A stretch of DNA of 64,000 nucleotides from Brachypodium distachyon (taxonomy: Eukaryota > Streptophyta > Magnoliopsida > Poales > Poaceae): NCBI RefSeq assembly GCF_000005505.3, contig NC_016133.3:32636737-32700736 (forward strand), in the 5' to 3' direction. The notes beneath the pieces were generated by a model. That model ran no database searches. It was not told where the DNA came from and saw only the letters and a list, made by a program, of their open reading frames with translations. This document shows, in pieces, positions 43,370 to 58,100 of this stretch. Position 1 is the first letter of the stretch; the number at the start of each line of letters is the position of its first letter. The translations under genes were made by a program, and so were the position numbers.

Positions 43370-43482
43370 CTCCCTCCGTCCCATATTAAATGACTTTTTA
43401 TTACATTTATTTAGATGTTTTTTAGGCATAAATATATTCATATTTGGACAAATTTGAGTCATTTAATATAGGACGGAGTGAA
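43370..43482. mobile_element. Stowaway MITE (113 bp)
   Basis: CTCCCTCCGTCCCATATTAA pairs with the inverse of TTTAATATAGGACGGAGTGA; TA on both sides. ATGACTTTTTATTACA against GAGTCAT pairing continues inside. Confidence 0.92.
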
Positions 43483-43659
43483 TAAAAATCATGAAAATGA
43501 TTTTCTTTGTGCCCTATACTAAATTAAGTTTAGCAGATCATTGATATATCGGAGGGTGTAATTATGAAAATCAGACATAATGGTTAGAGGATTATTTATT
43601 GCCAAATTTGTCAGCGTAACCATCACCGAATAATGTTTTTGTGGTTGTTAGGATAATTA

Positions 43660-44960
43660 TCAAAATTCCTGATATTTTTTCCAAACGATCTTCCGATTGG
43701 ATTCCATTATCGAGATGATGGAACAGAGTATACACGCCACCCACATAGTTTTGAACACACTTGTCGTCGTAGCGACAAGAACGCACAGCAAGTGCAAAAA
43801 GTAAACTTTCTCTTTTTCTTTAGGATGTGACTGATCTTCTGACGGGTTGGATCTTCCAGCACCAACTTTGCTCTGACTCCTGTAGATCATCTTCCTCATC
43901 AGGCTGCCTCCCCTGGATCCTTGCTTTCTCCACCTTTGCTTGCCCCGGATGATGTTGCATAGCTTCATGCTGCAAATCACTGCCCCCACACACTGATATG
44001 CGCTGGGGATGGCCCGATCTTTCGATGAGGTTGGTAACTCTCGATTTGGGTAGGAGATGATGTTGACGATCCGACTACGGCCTAAGAGGCAGCGCCTTAG
44101 CAATCGATACACCAACTCCAGAGGGTTATTGATCACGCGGGGGCACGATCAACCTGACCACGAAGGTTTTTGTTCCTGCAAGAAATCGAAGAACAAGCAA
44201 GAACAAGATAAATAGCAGATGCAATCTGAAATTGCGAATATACTATATCAAACCAATGTCTCAACGAAACGATAAATTGGGGTTCCGAATGTGGTAAAGC
44301 AGGTGGTCTAACCGACACATGCGATTACACGAAGTAGTAGCAATGACTAACTTTTAACTAAACAAAACCCAAGTCTCCACCTTGAGTAAGGAGGCCGAAA
44401 TCAAACTCTATCTCTAACTTTTCTAACAAACTACAACTCTTTAGGAAACAGAAAAACAGATCCGTCAGCTTGTTTTGTCTGCAACGGTCAGCACGCCTTG
44501 AATCACCTTGTGGGGCTGGATCCGTTGGAAAGGTCTTGTAATTACCTTTCCAACAAGTACTTCTTTGCTTGATTTGGACTCCGGATGCGGCCTGGGTGAT
44601 TAAAACAAATTCGGGTCTCCTGACAACTCGGACCCGAATCGGATTTAATTTTAATTCGTGATATCTTTCTCTAGCAAGCTCCGAATCATGTGCGGTTTGA
44701 TTTGTTGGAAGGTAGACTTGATAGGCTTCACCTTGCGTCATCCGCTGCATGCTATCGCACCTCATCTTCACTTTGGACTCGTGGAGTTCAATAAGATGGT
44801 TGCGTAATAAGTTCATACAAAATAGTAGCTCTGCTTCTTTGCAAGTAATATATTGAACAAATTTAATAATTGATTTCAGCTGATTATAATTGTTATTGAA
44901 TACTCCAAAAATTAAAGTTCTAATGGTCATATCCATGGTGGCCGTGTCCATATCACACAC
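43660..44960 (-). repeat. Dispersed repeat, probably LTR-retrotransposon derived
   Basis: The words CCCGATCTTTCGATGAG, GTTGACGATCCGACTAC, ACACCAACT and GGTTATTGA-CACG at 44008-44135 recur in order at 62691-62810, and AAGGAGGCCGAAA at 44390 recurs at 62980. Minus-strand frames at 43660-44136 and 44358-44960 show no gag, protease, integrase or RT motif. The class is inferred from repetition and composition only. Confidence 0.5.
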
Positions 44961-44974
44961 GAATAGTGAAAGAT

Positions 44975-46260
44975 CGAGTACGTCACAGAGGGGGGGTGAA
45001 TGTAACCAGTTTTAAATTTTCTTCAAAAATGAAGACTGAAGACTGAAGACTGAAAACAGTCACAGTACTTCAACAACAGAAATTATACTTAGCAAGTTTT
45101 AGAGTTGTGCGGAATGAAGAAATATGAACAAGTTAAGAGTAGCAATGAAGACAAGAACAGCAAGAACAATTATACTTCAACAGAAAGTATGAGATTGATG
45201 AACGATATCACCAGGACACGAAGACACGGGGATTTGTTTTTCTGAAGTTCAGATTGTTGGCACAATCCTACGTCTCCGTTGAGGGGGCTGAGTCACACAA
45301 GACTCACGGACACACAAGTCCACCCAATCCTCCTGAGTTAAGACCAAAGTCTCGTCCAGTTACTCGTGGTAGATCTTGAGGTGATCTCCGGACCTTCACA
45401 GACTGGTTGATGGCGAATCACAAGCTTCGATTACTGTTCAACACTGACTCATAGCCGTCTAGGTGATGCCAATCGACAAGAGTAACAAGCTTCAAGTGTT
45501 CGGCTAGAGAGGGGATCCCATTCTTCACGCTCAGTTCAGCTCTAAGGGTTTTATCAGGTGTTTTTCAAAACATCTCTTTGGGGAGCACCACCGAACCCGT
45601 TTGGGGTGGGTCGTCTTATATAGCCTTGGCCACGGCCAATCTAGCCGTTGTGACCTATTGGATAAAGTGATCTCTGAGACTCCAGTTCACACTTTATCTC
45701 TTTGTCTCACAACGGTTGGATTACGTGGTCAAAACGTAAAGCGACAAAGTTTTTCAAACACATTTGAAATCAGAGCGAACACTTCATGCAGAAGTTTCTG
45801 TGAAGCCTGAAATGCTTCATTCTTCACTTCGACGAAAACACTCACACAGAAAATGGTTTTCGCCTAAGCTGAACATGAAGAATAGGTTTCACCTGAACCA
45901 GCTCCACACTTCAAACCCCTCTTAATAGTACGGCGTTCCTACACTCAAGTGAAGAAATAAGCTACGAAAAGACCTATGAAGAAAGCTACGCTTCACATTC
46001 TTTACCGAGTTATTCATACTTCAACTTTTAGGAGTCGTCGATGCTGGTTAAACCAACTCTTCTGAGAAACTAAAACCTGAAACACTTCGTGTAACTCATT
46101 AGTTCCTCAACCATGTTGTCATCGTTCATCAAAACCCATACAGGGGCAAGGTTTCCTTTCAAATAGTGTCATCGCCGCGATTACTCTAGAGTCCTGGCCG
46201 TTCTTTTAATTCTGATAAGAAAAGTCGGTCTGCTATTCCTCCCTTAAGCTAAACCCGTGA
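44975..46260. mobile_element. Possible LTR or untranslated region of a retrotransposon
   Basis: Opens with GTACGTCACAGAGGGGGGGTGAATG, a boundary style seen in grass LTR elements, followed by GAAGACTGAAGACTGAAGACTG. A promoter-like TCTTATATAGCC lies at 45613. No coding domain, no paired LTR and no target duplication were found, so this may be a solo LTR or a fragment. Confidence 0.35.
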
Positions 46261-47906
46261 CACTCCAAATTTATACTGCGGCATCACAGTGGAAAAGAGA
46301 ATTGTTTCAAACCCTAGGCAAAACCTACAACTTATCTCCCTCCCATTCGAATTCAGCACAGTGAAAAAAAATATGATGAATTGTTTCAAATTCAGGACAG
46401 TGAAAAAAATACGCAGACGTAATTACTGGAAATAAAACTAGTAATCATTGAAAATAATAACCAATTCGGCCAAAATAGATTATGCACAAGTATTCTCGCC
46501 TTTCTTGTATTTTCTTGCACACGACTGGCATGAGTCCTCGCATGCCACAAATATCACAGTATATACTACTTCTCCTATGTGCTGATATTTCATTAATTTC
46601 AATGATTGTAAAGAGGGAAGAGAGCAAAACTTAATTAAATCCAAATAGCACTCACTTTACCTTTTGTAGTTTAGTTTATGCTGCACGCACCAAAGGGCAT
46701 CCTCCAATGAAGTGTTAGTTCACCTAACGTCTCTACCGGGTCCGATTGGCTTTGCTCTAGAAGACTCAGCCAAAAGTCCAACATTATATAGATGGAGACT
46801 TAAGTATAGCAAAAGAGAATAAAATAGTTTGGGTGTTGTACTTCTAGTGCTCCTTGATGGAGTGATGCCATTTGTTTTTTAAGAACATTTCTTTGGTCAT
46901 AGTCCACGTTCAGTATCTAAAATGATTTATCAATTCCAATGTTCGTTTTCTTAGTATTTTCCTTTGCTTTTAATTTGCTAGGAAATTTCCGGGTCTAGAT
47001 AAAGGTTGGGCTATCTTATAGCCATATTACTCAGTAATTAACCCTTTAGTTAGCAATTATTACTAGGACTTACTCCAGTTAGTAGTAGCCTCCACACATC
47101 CATAGATGGACGGTTGCTCATCTTACAAAATGTCAAGCGCGACCAGAGCCAGGTGAAACAAAAGAATTAATCACCGTCTCTATTATCCTACCTGTACACT
47201 TAAACTGAGTGGGATAAAAAAACTTAAATGAGTGGAACCAGCCCATTTCATCGGCTATTCCCCTCGTACTCGCAGAAACGGAGCAGGTCAGGTCAGTCGT
47301 GTTCTGTTTGCTTGATCTTTTTAAAGATTTCGTTCACATTGAACCGCTTGGACATGGGGCTGAGCCGAGCCGAGCCGAGAAACCAGGCTGGCTTGGTCCG
47401 GCAAATGCCAAACGGTCCCCCTTACACGTGTTCGTGCGCCACCTACGCTCAGGCACGTGATGGATTTAATCGGCTGCAAGCGTTTCCTGGACAGGAAATC
47501 GTCGTCGTCTCATCTGCTCCTCGTCCCACGGACCCATTACTGGCGCGGGACCTTGATGGGGATGATGCCCCAGCTGCCATGAATGGGTAGTAGAATACGA
47601 TCAAGTGTACCACGAATTTATACGGGGTTTAGGTCGCTGCTTTCACTACTGGAGTAGGAGTAATTTTTAATTAGTGGGATATTGAACAGAGGTGGGGCTA
47701 ATTTACAAGCACGCGCTGCACACTGGATGCGGATTGCGGTGATGCGCATCTGTAGTCCCAGGAACTTGTCCGTACCTGCGGTTGGGATCGTGCCGCTAGA
47801 TCGGGATCGGACGGCTTGATGTAAACAGCCTTATCCATGACGCTCGAGCTCGCTGTATATTCATTAAGGGTTTTTTTTATTGATTTTTAATTGCTAACCA
47901 CGTTTG

Positions 47907-47988
47907 CCATGTGGTGTATATTCATTAAGGTTAATCTGATATCCTGACCATGTGGTGTATATTCATTAAGGTTAATCTGATATCCTGA
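47907..47988. repeat. 41-bp tandem duplication
   Basis: CCATGTGGTGTATATTCATT followed by AAGGTTAATCTGATATCCTGA occurs at 47907 and 47948 without a mismatch. A partial third word TGTATATTCATTAAGG lies at about 47852. Confidence 0.95.
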
Positions 47989-48036
47989 TTCAATGGCCAG
48001 AGTTTCGCGAGGATATACAAGACATGACATTTAATC

Positions 48037-48157
48037 CTTAGGACATCTCCAATAGTGGTACGACAAGTGTTGGTAAAATTGCCACCTTGGTTTTTTTTTT
48101 GATGCGGCATGAATTACATCAGAAATGTTATCTTCCGTCCCGTGGAGATGCCTTAAG
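48037..48157. mobile_element. Small MITE
   Basis: CCTTAGGACATCTCCAATAG pairs with the inverse of CGTGGAGATGCCTTAAGG. The length of about 120 bp and the GGACATCTCC-type end resemble Tourist-like MITEs. Confidence 0.6.
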
Positions 48158-49196
48158 GATGCCCCAGATGTAACTGTGATCAGTGAAATCTCTCTTTTCA
48201 CAAAAAAAAATTACATGAGAAGAGAGAGCAAGGTTGTATGTATATTAATTACAACTCCAAGATGTGATGTGCCTGCAATATGTATATTCTCTCACCTTTT
48301 ATTGGACAAAATACATACACCTTACAAAGTTACAAGGATAAAACTTTTTTTTTCTTTTTAGCCCTTTTTTTCGTTTCTTTGATTTTGTTGTCACTTCACT
48401 GAATTGACTTGTTTAGTTTTTTGACCAATCCTTGTCCATATGAAGAGATCAGTATAAACAAATGGCTTTACACGACATGTGCCGACATACTACTTACCAC
48501 GTTACCCGTGGAGACAGAAAACAGTCGAGCACATGCCTGGCCACACGATAAAAGCGCAACCTACCATGGCTTATCCGGACCCCGGCTGTTCCAGGCCTTG
48601 TGCAAATGCCGAAATTCCCATACTGGGACCGGAAGTTGCTTGGAACGATCATTAGCCTTTCCATACTTGAAGGGCAGATGAACTGTACTGAAAGTTCTTA
48701 CTCCACTATATAAATGATTGGTCCGTATTGTAAGCCATTTTTATAAGCGACTGAAGTCATTGAACCATGTGTACCTCAGGACCTCTCCAAAAAAAAAGTG
48801 TACCTCAGGCCGGACATCTCTCCAGTATCAACAATTCACCATGGCGATATGCCCTACTGTTTCCGGTTAAAAAAGAATGTTCCCCAGCTAGTGCAACTGT
48901 GCAAGTACAAATGAAAATGAATTGTGTTTCCCTGTAATGCTATTATTAACCTTCTGCTGCGTTTACCAGTGACACTTGTCAACTTCCAAAAAGTAGCTCA
49001 AGTACCGTACTAACAGTTAGATTTACACCCTGGTAAAGAAAAATAACAGCTAAATTTACATGCAAACTATGGATATACAGCTGCATGATTATATGATTAG
49101 TCAAAATGGAGATGTGGGAGAGGAAAATGCTATATTATATTGAACAGAGCAACATTTACACACTTATCTCTGATATTGCAGGGTAGTGCAACCGCT

Positions 49197-52100
49197 CTAT
49201 CTGGATATCCTCCGTTTCTGGATCACGACATCTTTCAACTTTAGTTTGAGCTTCATCATGCCAGCTTGGATTTGAACTTCATTTTTGGACGAATCTATTT
49301 TTACTACAGTGGCCTGATTCTTGAGCTTAGGAACATAAACTAAATCTCCAACTTCTGGAATCCCACCATCTTCATCTGATTCAAAAGGAAAGCTTAGCTA
49401 ATTAACTTCTCTTCAAACTGTGTGGGAGTGGAAGATCAATAACAAATTAAAAAAATGAAGAATTCCGCTTCTATTATCTTACCATTAGCTTCTGTGGCCA
49501 TGCTGCTATTTGTGTTCTGTGCCATTTTAATGGCAGAAGTACTTGACGGCTCTGGGCCCTTGACCCTCTCAGATTTGGCCTTCTCCACAGCCCTCTCTTC
49601 TTCTAGTACTCTTTGAGCTATTGCAGATTCCCTGAACTGCTGAAACTTCTTATGAATGATCGAACGAGCCATAACAGCATACTCCGAAACTACTCTTGAC
49701 TTTCTTTTCCGCTGAGCAATAGTGTGATCCATAACATTCTTCTGCGCCACTTCCAAGTTATTATGAAGCTCCCTGGACTGCCTGATACCACATCAATGGA
49801 CATATGAAATATTGGACTTGAGATAAGATAACTAGTTCTGATACGACCTTCAGCTTACACACTGTAATCGTCAAATAGGCACACTAAAACCATGAGAAAA
49901 TATCTAGAATTGTATGCAGTGGGACTAAATTTCAATTAGAAAGGAAGATAAACATAGAGAGGGCCGGGAACTGCCATGTCAACTGGGCTAAGTGTTGCCG
50001 TCCGTTGCTCTACGGTGGGCTGGGTATCCCGGACCTCGCCAGGTTGGCTGTCAGTCTGCGTGTTCGCTGGATTTGGCGTATGAGAACTGATCCCCTTCGG
50101 CCCTGGCGGGGATTGGATCTCCAGTTCTCTCACGTGGAGCATGACATCTTTTTTGCCTCTACCAAGATGGTAGTTGGCAATGGTGCCACCGCCCAGTTCT
50201 GGGAGGACCGGTGGATGGACGGCCAGGCTATCTCCGAGCTGGCTTCGGATCTCCACCTTCTCGTTCCGAAACGCCTTCGGAAAACTCGCACGGTCTGTGA
50301 GGCCCTCACAGATAGACGTTGGATCCGTGATATCCAGGGAGCTCTTGGGCCGTTGGCTCTTTGGCAGTACATTCAGATTTGGAAAAGGACCCATGACGTA
50401 CGCCTATCGGACTCGGTCGATGTCCTTTCCTGAAGATGGACGACGGATGGCCATTAATAATTCAAGTCATGCTACCGGGCCCTCCTCCATGGTGGGATAA
50501 CCTCCGACACCTGGAAACTGAGCTGGAATCTTGGGCGCCACCACGGGTGAAGTTCTTCATTTGGTTTGACCTGCCAGGACCATTGCTGGACTGCTGAGAG
50601 ACGGGCACGTCATGGCCTGACCCACGTGCCACGTTGCTTGCTGTGTCACAAGACCTTGGAGACCATGAACCACCTTCTTGTGGACTGCCCGTTCTCCTGC
50701 GTCCTTTGGCATGAGGTACTCTCGTGGATCCGCTCTATCTGCGCCCCGCCGACCGCCGGTGTTTGTTTTGCAGATTGGTGGCAGGAGTCCATCCACTCTT
50801 CCCCTCCTACCATGCGGAAGGGCACGGCATCTCTGATAATGCTTACGGCGTGGTCTATTTGGAAGCATCGCAAAGCCGCCGTCTTCGACAATGCCACCCC
50901 CAACTTCGCCTCCCTCCTTGACCTGATCAAGACCGATGCTAGGTGTTGGGCGAGTGCGGGCCCAGCAGGCCTCGGGATGTTACTACTGGCAGTCTCTAGT
51001 TAGGCACGTCATGCTGTAATTCGGGTGTGGCCCTCTGTGGCCTTGTACATAAACTTCTTTCTATCAATGCATCGAGACGCAAAGGTTTTGCGTTTTCTCG
51101 AAAAAGATTAACATAGAGATTCAGAGGAATCATCCACACCATACCTCAAAATCATTAACTTATTCTCATTACAAGATGGAATACGCTGAGTTGCGAATTA
51201 TAATTCATACTACCTCCGTTCTGGTTTAAAAGACCACACATTCCTAGATCACCAATATGACTAATCAAATATAAGTTACATGACAAAAAAATATCATTAG
51301 AAGTTCTTTCGAATACGAATCTAATGGAGTACATATTTAGTTGATCAAATTGATGATATAGAAATACGCACTGGCCTTATAAACCTGAAAGGAGGTAGTA
51401 ATAGTATATGACATCCAAGCAAGAATGAGTGACATGGAACGTGTGCAGCATACTCAGGTAAATAGAAGCAAGTACAAAAGTTCTCACATAAGATAATGTT
51501 GGGCCTGCTGAAGCTGTTCATCGTATTCTTGTTTAAATTTTTCCATGTCCATGATCAACTGCAAAATAAACACTTGAGAATTGAGATGGACTTTTTCTAA
51601 GGATCATATTAAAGATTGAAAAATAATTTGATCATGCAGGCTGAGAGCGTATGGAGTATTTGCAATGCCAGAGGAAGATTCCATTTCTCTTAGTAAGGCA
51701 TTATGATGAAACATGATAGTATCTGAGCAACTCAATGTTATCAAAACCAACATGAGAGTCACCGCATAATACAACAATCCCAATATTTAAACTTTACTTC
51801 TATAAAAGTGGCAATTGGTGGCGGTGGTCCGTCACATCCTTCTATTGTAAAAAAATCTCACCACTTTATAATGCAAACAATTAAGTCTATTAAAAGATTA
51901 AGATAGTCATGATGCTTCTCACCAAAATCGAGATAATTAAGTGTCGCTAATATATAATAACCAAATTTCATATATAGTAGTTTTTTAATCTAATTTATCT
52001 TTAGCAAGCAGTCTAATTTGATTTATCCATACAATGCACGGCTGATTAGCTAGTCCTGGCCATGATCCTGTCAAACTTACCGCATTTATCTCTGCACCAG

Positions 52101-55100
52101 CTGTTCCAAGTAAGTGCCGAGCACTTTCTATTATATCCAAGGGCAAACCTAGTCTTTCAGCAATGTTGATTGCATTGGAACGGCCTATATTTGTAACAAA
52201 ACATGAGTACAAACAAATTCTAAAAATGAAAGACAATTAGTAGACAACAGTCATAATCATATAAAAGCACCCGAAGAAACGAGGATGAAGTAAGAATAAG
52301 ATTTATGCTTGGTATGAAGTTATCAGCTAGGTTGACATTTGGAAAAAAGAAACAGCAGTGGCACCAATATTACAAGCTTTTTTTTTGTCGAATGCGCACC
52401 TAAAAGGTATAAGTATCAGCATTCGATGATTCAGAAAGGTATAAGAAATGTAAAACAGTTAACCTGGTATTCCCCAAAGTATCCTGAATGTGGGCTTCAG
52501 ATTTTCTTCATCAAATTCCACGCATGCATTCTCAAATGAATCATTGCTGAAATCATCAAAATAGCAAATAACTATGCAGTAGTGTTTATTGGATAAGAAT
52601 TGCTCTGTACTTTAGGACACAATATGCTACATTGCCGCCTTCCTACAATTTATTTTTGTAAATAAAATTGCTTGAAATCATGCAAATACATCTGGATATG
52701 CTTCTTGATGTATGTTTAAAAAATGACAATAATTAATAGTGCCAACCAACAAAAAGGAAACGTATTACTCGCTCCGATCCATATACTTGTCACACCTTTG
52801 TGTAGTACATGCGTATCTAGACAGGTTTCATTGTGTGGGTACATGCATATCTAGACAAAGCTGTGGCAAGTAATATGGATCAGAGGGAGTTGTAAATTTG
52901 AAAAGCCTGAGTAGAGTCAAGAGTGCACTCTACAAAGATACAAGAAACGTCACTGAAAATGACACCTTAAACATCAATGAGTAACCTGCGCTAGACCTGG
53001 TGGGTTTATACAGTTATGTCCTTCCAGTTTTATGAATCATATTAAATTGGCTAGCATCGGGTGAACTTAAGCAAACTCTTATGGTTGATGACAAGGTACC
53101 CAAGACAACACCATTTGACTTACAACAAAATGCATAGGAACTAAACAAATTCTCAATTTTAGTTAAAAGGTGAGATCATAATACCAGTAAACTTTCAACT
53201 TGGAATGTTGGGAACCTGTATTTTAGTGTTTTAAGTTCTCCATGGTGGGTTGTAGCTAGAGTCAGAAAGGAACCAGCTTCAGCAAAAGACTCCAAGAGAG
53301 ACATCCCCAAAGCAGCTCCTTCAAGTGGATTTGTCCCCGCACCAACCTAAACAGGAAAATAGGGCATGACCAACCCTTTTTAAAGAGAAACAGGCTCAAC
53401 TGTAGATGAAGATAATGGGATAGTCCTTTGTCATCCATGGTATTTCAGTGAAGAGTTGGGCATATGGTGTACAATGTAGTGCATACCGAACTACTAATGC
53501 ATTACAATGATTAATGAGTACCTTAACACAAAATGTCACATGTGGTAAGAACTGAGAAACAGGCATTCATATTCAAAACTGTTTATGGCATGATGATATG
53601 AAGGGGAAAAAAAGAGCTGTATGACACATTGTCCTTGGAGAATAAACAACAACCGGCATGCAAAACATGATAGCCAATTAATCACATGTTTACAATCGAA
53701 TTACCACTAAACTGATGGGCATGCACGGATAAAAATTAATCTAATAGTTATCAAGGTATAGGATAAAGATAAAGTACTTACCTCATCCAAAAGGACCAAG
53801 GATTGTGATGTTGACTGAGCACGAATAGCCTAATAAAATATAAGATTAAGATTCAGATGCATATTAAATAGTTTGGGATTTTGTGAAATTATACAACTAA
53901 TGAGCTAGGAACTAGGCGACATATCAGGTGAAAACCTCAATTCAGTGAAAACTTGAAATTTTTTAATCCTAGCCATTAGATCTCAAATAGATGGATAAGA
54001 TGAAAGGTGGAACCTCTAATCACTTAAACACGTTTTAATAAAAACCACCCCACATGGTTAGAGGTTTAGTTTTTTTTTCATAAAATGCACTTAAGTGATT
54101 AGATGTTCCACCTTTCATCTGATCCATTTATTTAGGATACAATGGACAGGATCAAAAGTTTTCAAGTTTTCACTGAATAGAGGTTTTCACCTGATAAGTT
54201 CCTAAAAGAGAATTGATTATGATATAATTTAAACATACCCCAATCTGCTTCAGATGCCCAGAAAATGTAGAGAGCGATTGAGTCAGCGATTGCTCATCTC
54301 CAATGTCAGCATAAACCGCATCGAACCATGGAATTTTAACTGGTTCAGAAGCTAGAATGTATAGACCTGTAGCAGAATGGGAAAACTTATACAAGATATA
54401 CCAGTTGTTTGCTCATTAAGAGTATGCTCCCTCCATTCCACAAAACACATCATCATGTAGATTTGTGCACTTGGACCAAGGCATCTCTTGTTTCTAATGC
54501 CTGACCACTCGTATTGGATTAGTACTAAATGGATGTGAACTGTTATTGGCCAGGTGCGGGAGCCAAGAGAAGAATGAGCTATATTATGGAACAAAGCAGA
54601 AAAATCTATGCGAGTTGTTTTGTGGAACGGAGGGAGTATATAGCTGTAGTTTAAAAGCACATAACATGTCTTCGGTTTTCTGACAAGAAGGCATGCAAGA
54701 AAGTGTGCAATTGATGGAGTCAATGCACATCAGACTTACAAGGATACAGAAAGTCGGTAACTTCATAATGTTATAAAGCTTAGGAGAGTAGCTTATGGTT
54801 ACAATGATGGCAGTGAAACGATCTGCACTTCATTGTTCTAATTACCTATCTTGGCCATTAAAGATGCCAGACCAACCGTCTTCAAGCTGATTGTTTTTCC
54901 TCCTGTATTTGGGCCAGTTATGACCAAAACAGTAGTTTCTTCACCAATCATAAAATCTACCGGTATCGGATGGTTCCTCTCCAGCTTGGAAACCTGCAGA
55001 CTGAAACATAAATTATCCAATGCAACTATCAAATATTCATTATTTACCCCGATCGAGAACTAACCCTATTTTTCATAGAATCAAGGTCTGACGCCAGTTG

Positions 55101-58100
55101 ATCTTCCTCTGCAATATCTTGTCCGTATATCCTCCTCCTCCGAATCTCCTACAACATGGGAGCAAAATAGGAACTGGATAGCTACAGGTTGAAAAAATAA
55201 AGAATGAAACATCGGCAGTAGAATAAGGTCGGCCTAAGGAACTAACTGCTGTGGCACTTGCAACATCCTTTTTGATACGACGCAAATTTTCCTGGTGCTG
55301 CTGGAGCAATAGTGGGTGGAATGCATTTGGAATGAACACTTTCCATGGCTTCTTAGGGAGTTGAGCAGAGGAAGTTGCACTGACAGGCCAATCTGTAGCA
55401 GTATTGACAGTTTCATGCTCAAATTTTGGCAAATACAGGTCAGGAAGTGTACCATCATATGCTATACTGTATTTTGCACGAGCCGTGACCTGCAAAGCAA
55501 GTGCACAGACATATCACGTCAAAAAGTCTGGGGCAAGCAACTAAACATGCATAAAAAGTCTACTGCATGCTTCCAAAAACTCCTGCACAGACCATGGGTA
55601 ACACAGTTCCAGTTTTCAGGGTGGGTATTTCAATGAAACTAGATTTGTCAGACCATCAGGGCCCAGATTCATCAAGTAGAAAAAAAGGCACTTATAAGTC
55701 AAATACAGTACCAGGAGCTAACAGGGCAGTTAATATTAATAGCTTACCTGTTTTGAGAAACGGGCTGCTTTTCACCAAATCCCAATGACAACGGAGCCCT
55801 TAACTACATTCACTTTACCATGAATCCAGACTCTTAGCTTGTATGGTGAATTTAACTGACAGTACCAGTATCATTGTATCAGAACTATAATTGCAGTTAT
55901 TTATGCACTGTGTGATTGTAAACATGATGGATATTTTTTTAAAAGAAAACTGTAAGTTAGAGCCCCACAGTATAAATAGGAACTAAATTCGGATCCGTGA
56001 GGAATTGAACCCAGGTGGTGGGAGTGTACATCCACTCCCCCAACCAAGTGAGCTAGGCTCACTCCCCTCATGATAGACAATTTGGGAATAGGGATGATGG
56101 CAAATAGCCAGATACCACATTGTCATTGACCAATGTATAAGTGTGAGGACTCAGAACTGTTTACAGATATGCCTTGTGGCTGCTTAATTCTTAATGTTTA
56201 ATGCTGAGTTCATGCACAAATTGTAGGAATGAGTTACCATGGAGGCTTACCTGTTTTGAGAAATGGCTGCTTTTCACGAAATCTCAATGACAATGGGGAA
56301 TGGCTGCTTTTCACAAAATCTCAGTGTCAATGGGGCCTAAAGCCCTAAGCTAGATTCACTTTACCCATGATTTTAGACTCATAGCTTATATCATGAATTT
56401 AACTGACAGTACTAGATCAGTACTATAATTGCAGTGATTTATTCACTACATGACTGTAAACATTATAGACAATTTGGGAATAGGAATGATGGCAAGATAT
56501 CCCCCATTGTCATTTACCAACAAGTGTCAGAACTGTTCAGATAGGCCTTGTGGCTTCTTAATGTTGAATGCTGAGTTGCCTTGTGGCCAGGCAAGGTTAG
56601 AAAGGGCGGGATTGGAGTCGAGAGAATAGAGATAGCAATTGGAAAGTGGTAGTTTATTTCTTGTTTGTGTTCATATATGATGCAAGATAAAGCTTTGGGC
56701 CCTAATTTCCCATTGAATTAACTCCTGGCCAACCTGCTAGCCACTTTGATTCCTGGCTGGTGGTCCTGGCCTGACTGAACTCCTGGATGCCACCTGCCTC
56801 AATAAGATGGAGCATCCTTAAGTGTCTGATATAACATTGCTTGGCTGTCAATTCTAGCATAAACTAGCTTCTCGCTGTGTTTGATGATGGTATTTTCACT
56901 GTACCAAGTAAGTTTGGTAGTCAAGATTATGGAAAGGGAGAAATGAACCTGTTATCTATTGTTTGTAAACTACATGCAACTGATCCCTGAAAGCACCAAG
57001 AAATTTATATAAAGAACTTTCAGCGATGGCAGATGCAGCGGTGCTTGTTTGTTTCAAGATATGAACAACAACACCCAATCAATATCATAGAAGAACAACT
57101 GGACAAGCATAAAACATGAGGGCAAGTGATATTTATTTATGTTATCTGACAATTGAGTTAAAAAATTATTGTATGTGTTTTATGTTTACATAAATCCAAG
57201 TCAGAGTTCTTTAGAGTACTGACCCTGCAGTACTACGAAAGATAAGTTCCCTTAATAAAAAATTCAGTGACAACTATTTTCATGGAAATACGCAAGGAAA
57301 AACAACATCACCTTATCGAGCGTGATTGTTTCCTGCAGCAGAATCTGAATATTATCAAGCTCAAGAAGAATCTGCAAGTGAAAAATTAAGTGTAAGGATT
57401 AAAAAAAGAGCAAATTGCAAAGCCAAATTGAAAACCTTTCAAACCTTGTCGGTCAGTTTTGATAAAGCATCAAGTTCAGCTCTAGCCACTAGCGCTCTTG
57501 CCCCCTGCAGCTCATCGTTCAGTGGAACAGCAACAATTGGTTCTATCATACTTCCAGCATCTGAACCACTACATACATATAGACAGATCTTGATCACAAT
57601 CTACTAACAGATCAACAAATCAAATTCAATATATACACAAATTACTTTTACACACATTTGTCAAAACTCAAAATTGACAAAGATTTTGGTTTTCCTAACA
57701 GACTTCTCTTGCATGTGATGTTAGTACTAACAAAAAGAGGAAAACATGCTAGCTGATATAAAGGAAATCTTGTATCTTCTATGATGCGAATTTCAAACAT
57801 AATACTTTCATAGATAATTCAGCAAAGCTCAAAAACACCCAGTGTTACGGAAATTTATCCACAAAAAAGGTAGACATATAAGGTTGTGAGCAAAATTATC
57901 TTATTAAAAGCAAGTCCAAATAGTAAAACAAAAACCATCTTTAGTAAACACACCTGGAGAGTAGTAGTCCATCAAAACTCAGAGACTTATCCCCAGTTAC
58001 TTTAATGCAGCATCTTCCGTTTACAATGCTTACTTCCTAGAGAAAAGTGACAGATTGTAATTCACTGCACATGAAGTTTCCCTGGCAATGAGTGAGTTGA

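Larger units (their letters stand above)
46261..49190. other. Intergenic between the repeats and MUTS2
   Basis: Open frames at 47228-47590, 48125-48361 and 48409-48681 have no motif and no gene context. The stretch holds one minisatellite and one MITE, listed separately. No gene supported. Confidence 0.5.
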
